From NCBI GenBank assembly GCA_039707465.1, contig CM077643.1:318933919-318997918 (forward strand): 64,000 bases of DNA. Reading direction: 5' to 3'. Under the pieces are notes generated by a model. It made no database searches and was not told where the DNA came from. It saw only the letters and a list, made by a program, of their open reading frames with translations. Both the position numbers and the translations under genes were made by a program. Within the stretch, counting starts at the first letter, position 1. Each line of letters begins with the position of its first letter. The stretch comes from Rhabdophis nuchalis (taxonomy: Eukaryota > Chordata > Lepidosauria > Squamata > Natricidae). Below are positions 1 through 10,179 of this stretch, piece by piece.

Positions 1-408
1 AAAACGTAAGAATTTAGATCCCACACCCAACTCAAGAGTCCTGATGAGTCATGGCGATATGTCACTAAGTTTCGTGGAAAATTGCTTGGGGACAGAAAGT
101 TGATCTGGATGATTTTATTGAGCCTTGGAACCTTCATCTTTTTGCAATCTCTTCTGGTTTAGCTTGATGAGATGTTCTCATGAGAACTCTATTCAAAGTC
201 TACTATCACATCCATTAAAGATATACTGTATAACTTTAGCTTTTCTTCCCATACACTTTCTATTACTATACAAATTCCCCTGCATTTCAAATCTTCCATG
301 CCTGGATATTGCTTTAAAATCTTTTCCCACTTTCTTGCTTCATTTTATGTTGACTTGTTTTTCAGTGCAAAAAATGCATAGGCTTGGTTGTTAGTGACAG
401 TTGAACTA
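1..408. other. Intronic sequence, nothing recognised
   Basis: Unique-looking AT-rich sequence. The 89-codon open frame at 125-394 has no recognisable motif and is most likely chance. Confidence 0.5.
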
Positions 409-799
409 CAGGTGAAACTCGAAAAATTAGAATATCGTGCAAAAGTCCATTTATTTCAGTAATGCAACTTAAAAGGTGGAACTAATATGTGAGATAAGAC
501 TCATTACATGCAAAGCAAGATAGTTCAATCTTGATTCAATTAGTTCAATCTTAGTTCAATTATGACATGATTTGTCATAATTGTGATGATTATGGCTTAC
601 AGCTCATGAAAACACCAAATCCACAATCTCAGAAAATTAGAATATTACACGCAATCAATAAAACAAGGATTGTACATAGGACAATATCGGACCTCTGAAA
701 AGTATAAGCATGCATATGTACTCATTACTTGGTTTGGGCCCCTTTTGCAGCAATTACTGCCTCAATGCGGCGTGGCCTGGAAGCTATCAGCCTGTGGCA

Positions 800-1322
800 C
801 TGTTAAGGTGTTATGGAAGACCAGGATGCTTCAATAGCGGCCTTCAGCTCTTCTGCATTGTTCGGTCTCATGTCTCTCATCTTTCTCTTGCCAATGCCCC
901 ATAGATTCTCTATGGGGTTCAGGTCAGGTGAGTTTGCTGTCCACAGTAATCCCATGGTCTTTGAACCAGGTTTTGGTGCTTTTGGCAGTGTGGGCAGGTG
1001 CCAAGTCCTGCTGGAAAATGAAGTCAGCATCCCCATAAAGCTCATATGTGGAAGGAAGCATGAAGTGCTCCAAAATCTCCTGTTAGATGGCTGCGTTGAT
1101 CCTGGACTTAATGAAGCACAGTGGACCAACACCAGCAGATGACATGGCTCCCCAAATCAACACAGACTGTGGAAACTTCACACTGGACTTCAAGTATCTT
1201 GCAGTGTGTGCCTCTCCATTCTTCCTCCATACTCTGGGTTCTTGGTTTCCAAATGAGATGCAAAAGTTGCTCTCATCAGAAAAGAAGACTTTGGACCACT
1301 GAGCAACAGAACTTTGGACCAC
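800..1322 (-). pseudogene. Tc1 transposase remnant, catalytic core, frameshifted
   Basis: On the minus strand the order is WSKVFFSDESNF (first catalytic Asp), KFPQSVLIWGAMSS, GPLCFIKSRINAA, then FIFQQDLAPAHTAKSTKTWF (second Asp) in another frame, then NSPDLNPIENLWG, which carries the final Glu of the DD34E triad. There is an in-frame stop after the INAAI segment, a frame change before FIFQQDL, and another between GITVDSKLT and NSPDL. The N-terminal DNA-binding helix-turn-helix region is absent. It therefore cannot encode an active transposase. Confidence 0.88.
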
Positions 1323-1483
1323 TGTGCTTCATTAAGACCAGGGTCAATGCAGCTGTCTACCAGGAGATTTTGGAGCACTTCATGCTTCCTTCCACAGACG
1401 AGCTTTATGGGGATGCTGATGGTCTTAATGAGATCCTTGAAGTCCAGTGTGGATTTGATGTTTTCATTAGCTGTATGCCATAA
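1309..1483 (+). pseudogene. Second Tc1 transposase fragment, opposite strand
   Basis: The plus strand reads FGPLCFIKTRVNAAVYQEIL and then LEHFMLPSTDELYGDAD. This is the same protein region as minus-strand 1021-1130, so about 110 bp is present twice in inverted orientation (1021-1130 and 1316-1424) with roughly 10% mismatch. Confidence 0.85.
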
Positions 1484-1629
1484 TCATCACAATTATGACA
1501 AATCACGGCTTGGACTATCTTACTTTGCATGTAATGAGTCTTATTTCATATATTAGTTTCACCTTTTAAGTTGCATTACTGAAATAAATGAACTTCTGCA
1601 CGACATTCTAATTTTTCGAGTTTCACCTC

Positions 1630-2091
1630 TACTTAGAATAAAATAATATTTTAGAATTAAATCATGAAACTACTGCTTTCTAGAAATTTCTTGCAATAAA
1701 CAAATAAACCGATAACCTCTTTTGATTGATGGTATGTGGCATCATTATAACTATGGTATTGTGCCATAAATAGAGCTACTTCTAGCATACTGTGTTTACA
1801 AGTAAAGAATTATCTTTCAGATTAGTATTTGTTTATATCGGCAGGGGTTTAGGTCTTTCTTAATGTTTTTAAAATATACTTTGGGTGGCATTTTTCTCTG
1901 AAAAAGAAGGATATCTTTTCATTCCTCATTAGTTACAATTATATATGTATTTTTGTTCTGTTAAATGAATCATAGATCCTTTTTACAGCAGCTGCTTTCT
2001 CAAGCTGCCAGAGTCTTAGATGGATTAGAGTGCAATTCCTTGAACTTCCAGGCTTTGAACATGTTCATTTGGCTTTCTGGGGCTTGTAATC
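1630..2091. other. Intronic sequence, nothing recognised
   Basis: AT-rich unique-looking DNA between the Tc1 element and the next hAT element. No repeat ends or coding signals were seen. Confidence 0.5.
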
Positions 2092-2594
2092 CAGGGGTGG
2101 GTTCCTGCCAGTTCTAACCTCTTCTATAGAAGAGGTTCCACAAATCTACAGTGCCATTCCCCCCGTCCATCCACACATCATTAAGATGAAGAGTGAAGAG
2201 GAATTCTGGGAATTGAAGTCCACAAGTCTTAAAGCTGTCAAGTTTGAACACCTCTGGGGGGGGTTTCCCTAAAGGGTTAGGCATGCAAGGGTCTTGTAAC
2301 TTGACAGCTTTAAGACTGGCATGCTTCAAATGCCAGAGTTTTTGAGCCAACATTTTGGTTGCTAAGCAAGAGCGTTGTTAAGTGAGTTTCACCACATTTT
2401 ACAAGTTGACCATTCCCACCCAGTCACATGACTGCCAAGCCACTCCCACCTGGTCACATGGCCAGCAAACCCCTCCCACTTGGTCACATGGCCAGCAAGC
2501 CACTCCCACCCAAGTCACATGGGCGGGTGGCCACTCCCACAAAGCAGGCCCCAACTACAGAAGAGGTTCTAAAAAAAATTGAAACCCACCACTG
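2092..2594. mobile_element. Non-autonomous hAT element, CAGNGGTGGG family, composite interior
   Basis: It begins caggggtgggttcctgcc and ends gaaacccaccactg. Both flanks carry the same 8 bp, ttgtaatc (2084-2091 and 2595-2602), a perfect hAT-type target duplication. The interior contains a piece of the palindromic hAT MITE family (about 2200-2245, plus an inverted match near 2295-2325), a piece like the TA-MITE family (about 2355-2405), and three to four tandem units of roughly 30 bp containing 'cactcccacc.ggtcacatgg' (about 2418-2540). No transposase is present. Confidence 0.87.
2418..2540. repeat. Short tandem array inside the hAT element, unit about 30 bp
   Basis: Repeated 'ccactcccac ... 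tcacatggccagcaag' units occur three to four times with a few substitutions. It is a minisatellite-like internal part of the element. Confidence 0.75.
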
Positions 2595-3142
2595 TTGTAA
2601 TCCCAGAGTATCTGGAGGGTGCCACTTTTGGAAGCATTATGAAAGTATAGTTCTCCTTCACTCATGTGTGTGTGTGTGTTGTGTTTCCACTTGCAGAGAA
2701 AAACCTCTCTACATTCTGAGCTATAATAAAATATAAAGGACCGAGTTGAGACATAACCGAGTCTGAAATCTGACCTTAGATCCACATTTCATAGCGACTT
2801 TAATCATGCTGTGACTATGATACTCCTGTTGCACATGGATACTTTTGTGATCTGTTATGGTCAAAAGCTGGCTCCCTTGAATAAACCAAATCAATCTGAA
2901 GATACAACATATTTATTAAGCAAGAAAACAACTACAGTGCATACTGGACTTCCAGCAATGCAGCTTCCTGGCAGCTTGCTCAATAGCTCTGAACAAAATT
3001 AAAATATAATTTACATACCTTTGGCCTATTGCATTACAAAGACAAAGAAAAATACAACACAGTGGGCCTCTTATAGGATTAGTTGTGATGTATATGGAGG
3101 GGTATGTTATATAGGTAGTCCTTTACTTATTGGATGCAATGG
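2595..3142. other. Intronic sequence with minor repeat traces
   Basis: A short (tg) run lies near 2665-2680. Around 3112-3128, 'taggtagtcctttactta' resembles the end of the TA-MITE family; it is cut off at 3142 by the solo LTR. Otherwise nothing is recognised. Confidence 0.4.
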
Positions 3143-3522
3143 TGTCAGCCTTCGCATAGACTGCTTAGCTGCCATGGAAACGGGGAGGGTGGGGCGCTGG
3201 GATTCATTTGTTATGCTGGTGGTGGATTGGTGAAAGACGATGCCGGCTGGTGTTATCTCTGGACTAACGGTCTCACATTCCATGCTGGTGATGACCTGCC
3301 CACCTGATGTCGGAGAAGAACGTATATTGGACACTGCAAAAGGGGGTTAGGGTTCTTGGGATGGGCTTAAGCTTTAATACTCAATGTTCGCGCCTAGACT
3401 AGTTACTTCCTGCTTTCCTATGGTCTGTTGATTTCCGGTACTCAGTAAAAGTAGCCTTATTCATTTCAAACAATGTCTAAGAGTGGTCTTTCTTGAGTAT
3501 TAGGAGAAATAGACTTATGACA
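3143..3522. mobile_element. Solo LTR (LTR retrotransposon or endogenous retrovirus-like)
   Basis: The 380-bp unit begins TGTCAGCC and ends TTATGACA, so it has the TG...CA ends of an LTR. The same five bases, aatgg, sit on both sides (3138-3142 and 3523-3527), a 5-bp target duplication. No gag, pol or env sequence is present on either side, so it is a recombination-derived solo LTR. Orientation and superfamily (Gypsy or ERV) are not determined. Confidence 0.75.
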
Positions 3523-3923
3523 AATGGAGTCTGCCCATCATAGTTTTAAGTCATGACAATTGTAAAATTGGACAATTCCAGATTTTTGGTGCTACAGCTT
3601 AATGAGATTGAGTTTCTAGTCTGTTTTTCAGATTTAATATGGGAAAGGTACTCTCAATATTCCCACCTCAGATATATTAGCTAGTTAGGGGGGGGGTGTA
3701 TTTGGAGTACATGGTTCTACAGTTCATCTCTCTCTCCCCCCCTTCCAAGCTGCATTGAAGATTTAATTTGGGAATTCAAATTCGATACATTTCAATGAAT
3801 TTAATATGTCATTTGGAAATTCTTAATTAGGAATAAAGTTCATCTGATAAAGGACTTCACAAATTATGAAGTTCATTATCTACAATATATAAAGTGTGGT
3901 TTCAAAAATTTGTTGGATACCTG
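3523..3923. other. Intronic sequence, nothing recognised
   Basis: AT-rich unique-looking DNA with a short G run near 3690 and a CT-rich patch near 3728-3745. Confidence 0.4.
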
Positions 3924-4083
3924 CAGAGTTGGGTTGCTCCCGGTTCAGCCCAGATCGGGTAAACTTTTAGTAGCGGCGGTGGAAGGCTCTGCCCACCTGC
4001 CTGGATGCATCTGCATATGCAAAGAAACATTATGCGCGTACATGAGTGAAAACTGGTAGTAAAAAAAACCGAATCCACCACTG
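3924..4083. mobile_element. Short non-autonomous hAT element, CAGNGGTGGG family
   Basis: It begins cagagttgggttgctcccgg and ends accgaatccaccactg. Flanking 8-mers are gatacctg and gatacttg (7 of 8 match). The interior contains 'agtagcggcggtggaaggctc', close to the interior of the copy at 11930. At 160 bp it is the shortest copy here. Confidence 0.8.
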
Positions 4084-5762
4084 GATACTTGTATTGAACA
4101 TTTTTTTTGTGGGGGGGGGGGGGACCATATTAGTGTTTCAGTGTGAAGTTGAAAAAGGATATAGGAATCAAAAGCAAAGAAACATTCAGTGTGGCATGAA
4201 ACAGGAAACTATGGGAAAGCAAAATACATCTGTAATAATTCCGTCTTTGCTATACAAAATATTTTAAAGGCAAAGTTCTTCATTCATTTGTTGTGCATTG
4301 GTGATCTGTTGCAGAAATGTCTCTGAAAGAAATACTCAGGGGATGTATTAATTTTCTTAAGATATTATATTATAGGAAAGGGGCAAAAAAAGCTTTATTA
4401 GCAACACAAGGGCCTTTAATATATTTAGTCATGTAAATATTACAGTAACCCAACTTTATTAAGAAAGTAGAGCTGGGGATAAGATTTCAGTCTCTAGAAG
4501 AGCTCTGTGCCTCTTCCCATCTGAAAAAAAAACCCCATTAAATTGTGCTGTTAATGGAGATTCTCTGGGGAAATTGATACATATGCTGAAAGGATTACTG
4601 AAAAGGGGACTTTCCATTGCACAGATGGCATCTGCTTTTGGAACACTGTAGGTGAGATTGCAGAAAAGGAAAGTGTCAAATTTTAATCAAATCTTGTTTT
4701 GGGAACAAAAAGATAAAGCCTGCTAAAGGAAGATGAATGATACAAAAAGAGACCACATGTATTTTTAAAATTCCATTCTGAAATAAAGCTTCCTTGGTAT
4801 TTGATGTATGAATAAGTTCACTAGCCAAAAGAAAAATTCCAGGTCAACCAGTTTCTCAGAAGATGGAAAAAAACAAAGTGATAACATACCTGAAAAAGTA
4901 GACGACGTGTATCTGTTGTGAAGGAAGACTGATTATACTATATTTTCATTTATTCTCTATAAGTCGTTAATGTGTGCTTATGGAGCATTTGTTTGTGCTA
5001 CAGAGTTTTTGCATCTTTTAATAATGTGTATTAAATGTTAATTGCACACAGTATGAATTTTCAGTAATGTTATCATACTAGGAATCATCCAACCATTGTT
5101 GTTTTTCTTATAACAGTGAGAATAATGACTTTCTAAACATAAATCAGAGGCTGTCTTAAGTGATGACCATAAATTGTATGTATCTTATGTATTAATTTAG
5201 TTTATTTATGTAGCTGCCATTTCAGAAATGACTTTGAATAGCAAAGAAATAAAACAAGAAATCAACACACAATGATTTTCAAACTTGGCAGCTTTAAGAT
5301 GTGTGGACTTCACATGGTGTCTGGGGAATTCTGAGATCCAAACATCTTGCTAAGATTGAGAAATGTTGGTCTCGAGTGGTCAGTTAAGGATAAAATGCAC
5401 TAAAATTATGGTCAGTTCAGACACTATTCAGCAGTACATATTATTGATTATATTTATGTAACTAACATGATGAATACTGGACTCCGAATATACAGAGTTT
5501 GCCTCCTATGCAATTCCACATCCCTTACTTGTAAGCAAGATCATTTTTCTTAAGATATCTACTATATCCTGTACAAGCATTTATTCTTATGAGGTATATT
5601 TGGCACAGAGTTATTAAAGTATTAGTATTATGGTAGTTGTTCTGACCCAGCCTTAGCAAGTAATGATAAGCTGCTTACTCGTGAGTAAAAACCAACCCTC
5701 TTTTTCAAACAGGGTAGGAAAAGTCTTTTATTCAAGTGGATAAACAAAAATCAAATGTAGTA
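4084..5762. other. Intronic sequence, mostly unrecognised
   Basis: A pure G run of about 13 bases lies near 4112-4124. A worn copy resembling the palindromic hAT MITE ('caaacttggcagctttaag') is at about 5279-5372. The rest is AT-rich with no coding or RNA signature. Confidence 0.45.
5279..5372. mobile_element. Degraded copy of palindromic hAT MITE
   Basis: It contains 'caaacttggcagctttaaga' followed by 'gtggacttca' and 'gaattctgagatccaa', matching the copies at 13478 and 28393 in order, with many substitutions. No target duplication is discernible. Confidence 0.5.
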
Positions 5763-6255
5763 CCATATTTTTCAGAGTATAAGACACACCAGAGTATAAG
5801 ATGCACCAAGATTTTGGAGAGGCAAATTAAAAAAAAAAGTTTTTGCACTTTGTAGACCTCCCACAAATGACCAATTTTTCACAAAAATGGGCCCGTTTTC
5901 TGTTTTAAAAAGGGCATGCATAGCCTTTAGGAGGTTTATAGAGTGCTCCTGGTGGCTGGGTGGGCAGAAACAAGCAAAAAAAGGCCTGTTTTCACAAAAA
6001 TGGGCCTGCTTTTTGTCAAAAAAAGGGGGATGCATAGCCTTTAGGAGGCTTATAGAGTACTCCTGCGGGCTGGGGGAGGGGGAGAGCAAAAAAAGAGCAC
6101 TCTGGAAGCCTCCTAAAGGCTATGTGTGGCCATTCTTGCAATGGGGGAGTGGTTTTGGGAGGCCAAAAATGCTGTATTCAGTATATAAAATGCCCCCAGA
6201 TTTTTACCCTCTTTTTTGAAAGAAAAAGGTGCGTCTTATACTCCGAAAAATACGG
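5763..6255. mobile_element. MITE with TA target duplication, CCGTATTTTTCGG ends
   Basis: The left end reads ccatatttttcagagtataa and the right end reads tatactccgaaaaatacgg, which are inverted repeats of about 30 bp. TA flanks both ends (5761-5762 and 6256-6257), pointing to the Tc1/mariner/pogo group. The interior contains two related units of about 110 bp ('gcatagcctttaggaggtttatagagtgctcc' type, near 5915 and 6030). There is no transposase. Confidence 0.85.
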
Positions 6256-6699
6256 TAAGTCACAACAGATCTGGCCAAGAAATCTGAATTGCTTGCTGTA
6301 TCCTAAAAGTGAATGGTTGTCAGCAACAACTGGCCACACCCAAACTCCTACTATTTATTTCCCAGTCAGGGAGTGGCTAGTGTCCATGTCTGTTTTTTCC
6401 CTGAGAGCCAGCTTATTGTTTTCCTTTCCTCTCCTCTCCTTTCCTCTCTACAAATATGCACATCTGGGATGGGTCCCATTTGTTCCTCCCCCTCACTCAG
6501 CTCAGGCCCTGAAGACAGTTGTCTCTCCACCATGGCTCTGCCTCTGTCTCTGATGCTTTTTCCTTATTAGAGCCTTCCAAAGGCTCCGAAGCTGGCCCAG
6601 GCTCTCCTTCAACCTCCTCCTCATCTGACTCTGCAGCTAGCTCTGCTGGCAGCCGAAGGACCACAACAGTAGCGGCAGTGGCAATAGTTTACTATAGTA
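6256..6699. other. Intronic sequence with CT-rich stretch; unassigned repeat possible
   Basis: Contains the CT-rich run 'cctttcctctcctctccttt' near 6423-6447. The block from about 6317 (tgtcagcaac...) to 6685 has the mixed composition of an LTR or SINE relic, but I could not define both ends. Confidence 0.3.
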
Positions 6700-7092
6700 T
6701 GGGTAATTCTCAAGTTATGAGCACAATTGAGCCCAAAATGTATGTTGCTAAGTGAAACATTTGTTAAGTGAGTTTTGCACTATTTTACAACTTTTCTTGC
6801 CACATTTGTTAAGAGAATCACAGCACTTGTTAAATTTTAACACAGCTGTCAAATTAATTTGGATTCCCCATTGGCTTTGCTCATCAGAAGGCCGCAAAAG
6901 CTGGCCCCATGACCCTAGGACACTGCAACGGTCATAAATATGAATCAGTTGCCAAACATCTGAATTTTGGTCATGTGACCATGGGGATGTTGCAACGGTT
7001 GTAAGTGTGAAAAATGGTCAAAAAGTCACTTTTTTCAGTGCCATTGTAACTTTGAATGGTCACTAAATGAACTACTGAAAGTCAAGGACTAC
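6700..7092. mobile_element. MITE of the GGTAGTCCTTGACTTA family, TA flanks
   Basis: The interior reads 'caattgagcccaaaatg', then 'gttaagtgagttttgca', and finishes 'gtcaaggactac'. The TA flanks are 6698-6699 and 7093-7094. The same layout recurs at 44639, 46540 and 60040. No coding capacity. Confidence 0.8.
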
Positions 7093-7093
7093 T

Positions 7094-7126
7094 AGCATAG
7101 CATAGCATAGCATAGCATAGCATAGC
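7094..7126. repeat. (AGCAT)n pentanucleotide microsatellite
   Basis: About 6.6 perfect copies of AGCAT directly abut the right end of the MITE. Confidence 0.95.
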
Positions 7127-7365
7127 TGCAGTCTATGTGCAAGGTATTTGCTAAAAAGTTCAGTTTGGTGCAATGAAATGAAAAACAATGTCGCTTCATT
7201 TTTAGAGTAATGGTTTCATAAAATGATTGCAAGGTATCTTCTTTTTTACAGTATTCTTGAAGGTAGCCTGAGTATTTTTATTTGAAAATCCTAAACAAAT
7301 TTTACACCTTCCTAACATGCTTATCCTCTGGCAGACAACACTGAATGTGAATCTATTGTCTGAAG

Positions 7366-7486
7366 CAGGGGTCTCCAACCATTGCAACTTTAAGTCTGAA
7401 GGACTTCAGCTCCCAGCAAAGCTGGCTGGAGAATTCTGGGAGCTGAAGTCCTTCAGACTTAAAGTTGCAAAGGTTGGAGGCCCCTG
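7366..7486. mobile_element. Palindromic hAT MITE, CAGGGGTCTCCAA ends
   Basis: Starts caggggtctccaaccattgc and ends ggttggaggcccctg. The whole 121 bp is nearly a perfect palindrome around 'gctggctgg'. The 8-bp duplication gtctgaag is exact (7358-7365 and 7487-7494). Confidence 0.9.
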
Positions 7487-7782
7487 GTCTGAAGCAGGGA
7501 TGTTCATAGAAAGCCATAATGGTGCCAAAATGGTAACGTGTTGATGTCATTACACAAGACACATATTTGCCTTCTGAATATCTGATGCAAGTATGTAATT
7601 CACACTCCTTGCATTATGATGCCCATTTTGTCATTTCCCCCCTTGTTCCCCTTACAAGTATACATTTCTTTGGCTTCTGTCCATGGGGTTGGGTTTCGTA
7701 ATTACTCTTCATTGTTTCCAGCAACTTTTTAAACATTTGAAACCCCTGCCAACTGATTGCCTGATATATAATTTAAGCAGCT
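7487..7782. other. Intronic sequence, nothing recognised
   Basis: About 300 bp of unique-looking DNA between a MITE and a SINE; no signal was seen. Confidence 0.4.
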
Positions 7783-8005
7783 GAGAGCCAGTTTGATTGA
7801 GCAATTCAGGGCATCTGGCAAGAAAGTGGGAGACAATGAATTCTAGTCCTACCTTAGACACAAACCCAGCTGGGTGGCCTTGGGCCAGTCACTCCTTTTC
7901 AGCTCTAGGAAGGAGGCAAGGGCCAACCTCTTTCCCAAATGCTGCCAAGAAAAGGTCAGGGACTTGTCCAGCAGTCATCAGGAATCAGACACATATAGAT
8001 ACCTG
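7783..8005 (+). mobile_element. Sauria-type SINE relic with BovB-like tail
   Basis: Contains 'gagagccagtttgattgagc', 'gaattctagtcctacctta' (box B-like) and 'ggccttgggccagtcactcc', the standard order of a Sauria SINE. It ends in 'agggacttgtccagcagtca', which I recall from RTE/BovB-type 3' ends. Box A is degraded. Confidence 0.7.
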
Positions 8006-9338
8006 CTCCTGTAATTGGAGATGGAAGAACAATTTATTTGGGTGTCCTATTAAAATGCACTAATTGTGCTCCATGTACTGAAGTGACATTATATACAAAC
8101 TGGTGAGAAAAAAAATGCAGATAAAATATGTTAATTTTCAACAGGCAATATTCATAGATATGCAAATGGGATTTTAACTAGGAAGAGATTGATTTCCAGA
8201 TTTCTACATGTCACACTTGGGAGGCATGATTAATAATCACCTGGCTCTCTGTTTTATTTTTAAAATCTGGCATTGGACACAAAAGGCTCCAGGTAACTGC
8301 TATGCAAGTGTTGAAGAGCTTTACAGCTTCTTTTTTATTATTAATTCATTGCAAATTCAATTTAAAAGGGAAGAAGTATATTGTGCTTTCAAAAAAAAAT
8401 CTGTAAAACATATAATATATGCAGGCTGCGGGCCATGTCATCAACTGGTCTAAATAAGGATAGACTAACTAATGAGACTAGGAACATTTAAATTAGCATT
8501 TGACCTGATGTTTTATGATGCTTTGTTTTATTTGTTTGCTTACTGGGCCCAAATACATTAAATGGCTATGCATTGCTCAAGAGAGCAGGACTAAGGAATA
8601 GATAACATTGCATTTCACCAATACTGGAGTTTTGCCAAGAGTAACACATTGAAAATGCAACAGCTCAGTAAACAATCAGCTTCACTTAATTTTAGGCATT
8701 CTAATTAAATATCATTCAATTACACAGTTGTAATCCATATCCTATTACAAATGCCAGCTAGAATATACATGCAGTTAAAACCACACATTTCATATCTCTT
8801 AGATTTTTCTCTTACAGAAACTATTGCCGTTTGCAACGAGGTAATCCCTGTATTATTTAGCAACTAATTAATCAATTGCAAATGTGTACAGTATTTCATT
8901 ATCCATTCCACAGATCATTTCCCAGCAAAATCAGTTTTACAAAAACATCTGTAACTTGATTTTCAAAAGTCTACTAGTTTCATTTATTAAGGTTTTTTAG
9001 AAGCTCCTTTTGTTAACAAAAATATATAAGTATCTGATGCCACATGTGGAGCTTGAATAGCTCTCTCTAATGGGAACAACTTAATTTTCTGAATTCAGAC
9101 TTACAATTTATTCCTTGAAGATGGAAAAAGAAGGCAACAAGACCATATAATCCTTGCTAACATTCAGTTTTAAAATAGAACAAAGGCAAAAAAAGAGTAA
9201 CCACTTTATATAAAATCCAAAGCATTAGTACCTAATTCACTCTGGAATTTAGCAAGTGAGAAGAAAGAGTCAATTAAATAGAGTAAAACATTTTGGATTA
9301 TGCTATACAACCAAAATAAGAATTGCTAAGAAAAGAAT

Positions 9339-9340
<2 letters not shown>
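8006..9340. other. Intronic unique sequence
   Basis: No repeat or gene was recognised. The block at about 8620-8960 is complex and unrepetitive with homeodomain-type TAATTA-like cores; it is a weak candidate for a conserved non-coding element. Confidence 0.4.

Positions 9341-9385
<45 letters not shown>
9341..9385. repeat. (TG)n microsatellite
   Basis: About 22 uninterrupted TG units. Confidence 0.97.
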
Positions 9386-9389
<4 letters not shown>

Positions 9390-9959
9390 ATGGCCTCCTA
9401 TCTCTGCAGTCAAGGCTATAGCATAAAAATAAGAAAATTAGGTTAACTTTTCTTGTTAATTACTATTGCTTCTCATCTGGGAAATAAGCCTCTTTCAGGT
9501 AAAATCAATATGGATGTTAACTTTAGAAAATTGTATTGGCTTGATCTTTAACTTGACAGAACAGGAATTGTCTACCTCCCCACTGCAGTCCCTTGCTTTC
9601 TCCAAATACAGTTCCTTGTGTGAGCTCTGATATAGAGAAGTGCACATAAAGGGGAAAGTGGTGGAAGTTGCTCTGTGAATTGTGCTAAGTTGAGCCAAGA
9701 AGCATCTTACAATACTAGACATTATCTTCATTTGAGAACCATTGTTTTTCCTCACACTTTTTGTTCCATAATCACATGCTGGCTAAATGCTTAGGAACAT
9801 CCAATACAGGTTCAAGCCCTATATGGAAAAGGAGACTCCAGATTGTCATGATGACTTTAGAAAAGGCTAAGGCTTAACCTTATTGCTGCCATATGCTAGC
9901 TAATGGAGAAAGCCAAAGGATAGAAGAAGAAGAAAGAATGCTGTATGTTTCACTGATTA
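9386..9959. other. Intronic sequence, nothing recognised
   Basis: Unique-looking DNA. A minus-strand open frame of 86 codons here (9495-9755) has no recognisable motif. Confidence 0.4.
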
Positions 9960-10177
9960 TAACAATAACACTTAGGCTTATATACCGCTTCATAGTGCTT
10001 TACAGCCCTTTCTAACTGGTTTACAGAGAGAGCACTTTGCCCCGAACAATCTAAGTCCTCATTTTACCAGCCTCGGAAGAATGGAAGTCAATCTTGAACT
10101 GGTCAGGATCGAACTGCTGGCATTGGGGAGAGTTAGCCTGCAATACTGCATTCCAACCATTGTGCCACTATGCCTCC
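9960..10177 (-). mobile_element. tRNA-derived squamate SINE, minus orientation
   Basis: Read on the minus strand it begins with a tRNA-like head ('ggcacaatggttggaatgca' resembles box A) and ends with 'tataagcctaagtgttattg'. The body 'atcctgaccagttcaagatt...cttccgaggctggtaaaatg' matches the copy at 25405. The short AATA/AATAG-type tail suggests mobilisation by a CR1/L3-type LINE (inference). Confidence 0.75.
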
Positions 10178-10179
10178 TA

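Larger units (their letters stand above)
409..1629. mobile_element. Tc1/mariner-superfamily element, rearranged and dead
   Basis: The ends are inverted repeats starting caggtgaaactcgaaaaatt. The left copy is readable from 409 to about 610 and its reverse complement runs from about 1450 to 1629. Both sides are flanked by TA (407-408 and 1630-1631), the Tc1/mariner target duplication. The interior holds transposase fragments on both strands (separate entries), so this is a fold-back composite and not a simple deletion of an intact element. The family is related to Tc1-like elements widespread in fish, frogs and reptiles; the exact name is not determined. Confidence 0.9.

Noticed and set aside
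2418..2540. Regular ~30-bp repeats with spacers, superficially CRISPR-like
   Set aside because: Units are directly tandem inside a eukaryotic hAT element, with no unique spacers and no cas genes.
6317..6685. Possible third solo LTR beginning TGTCAGC
   Set aside because: No matching CA end or target duplication could be located.
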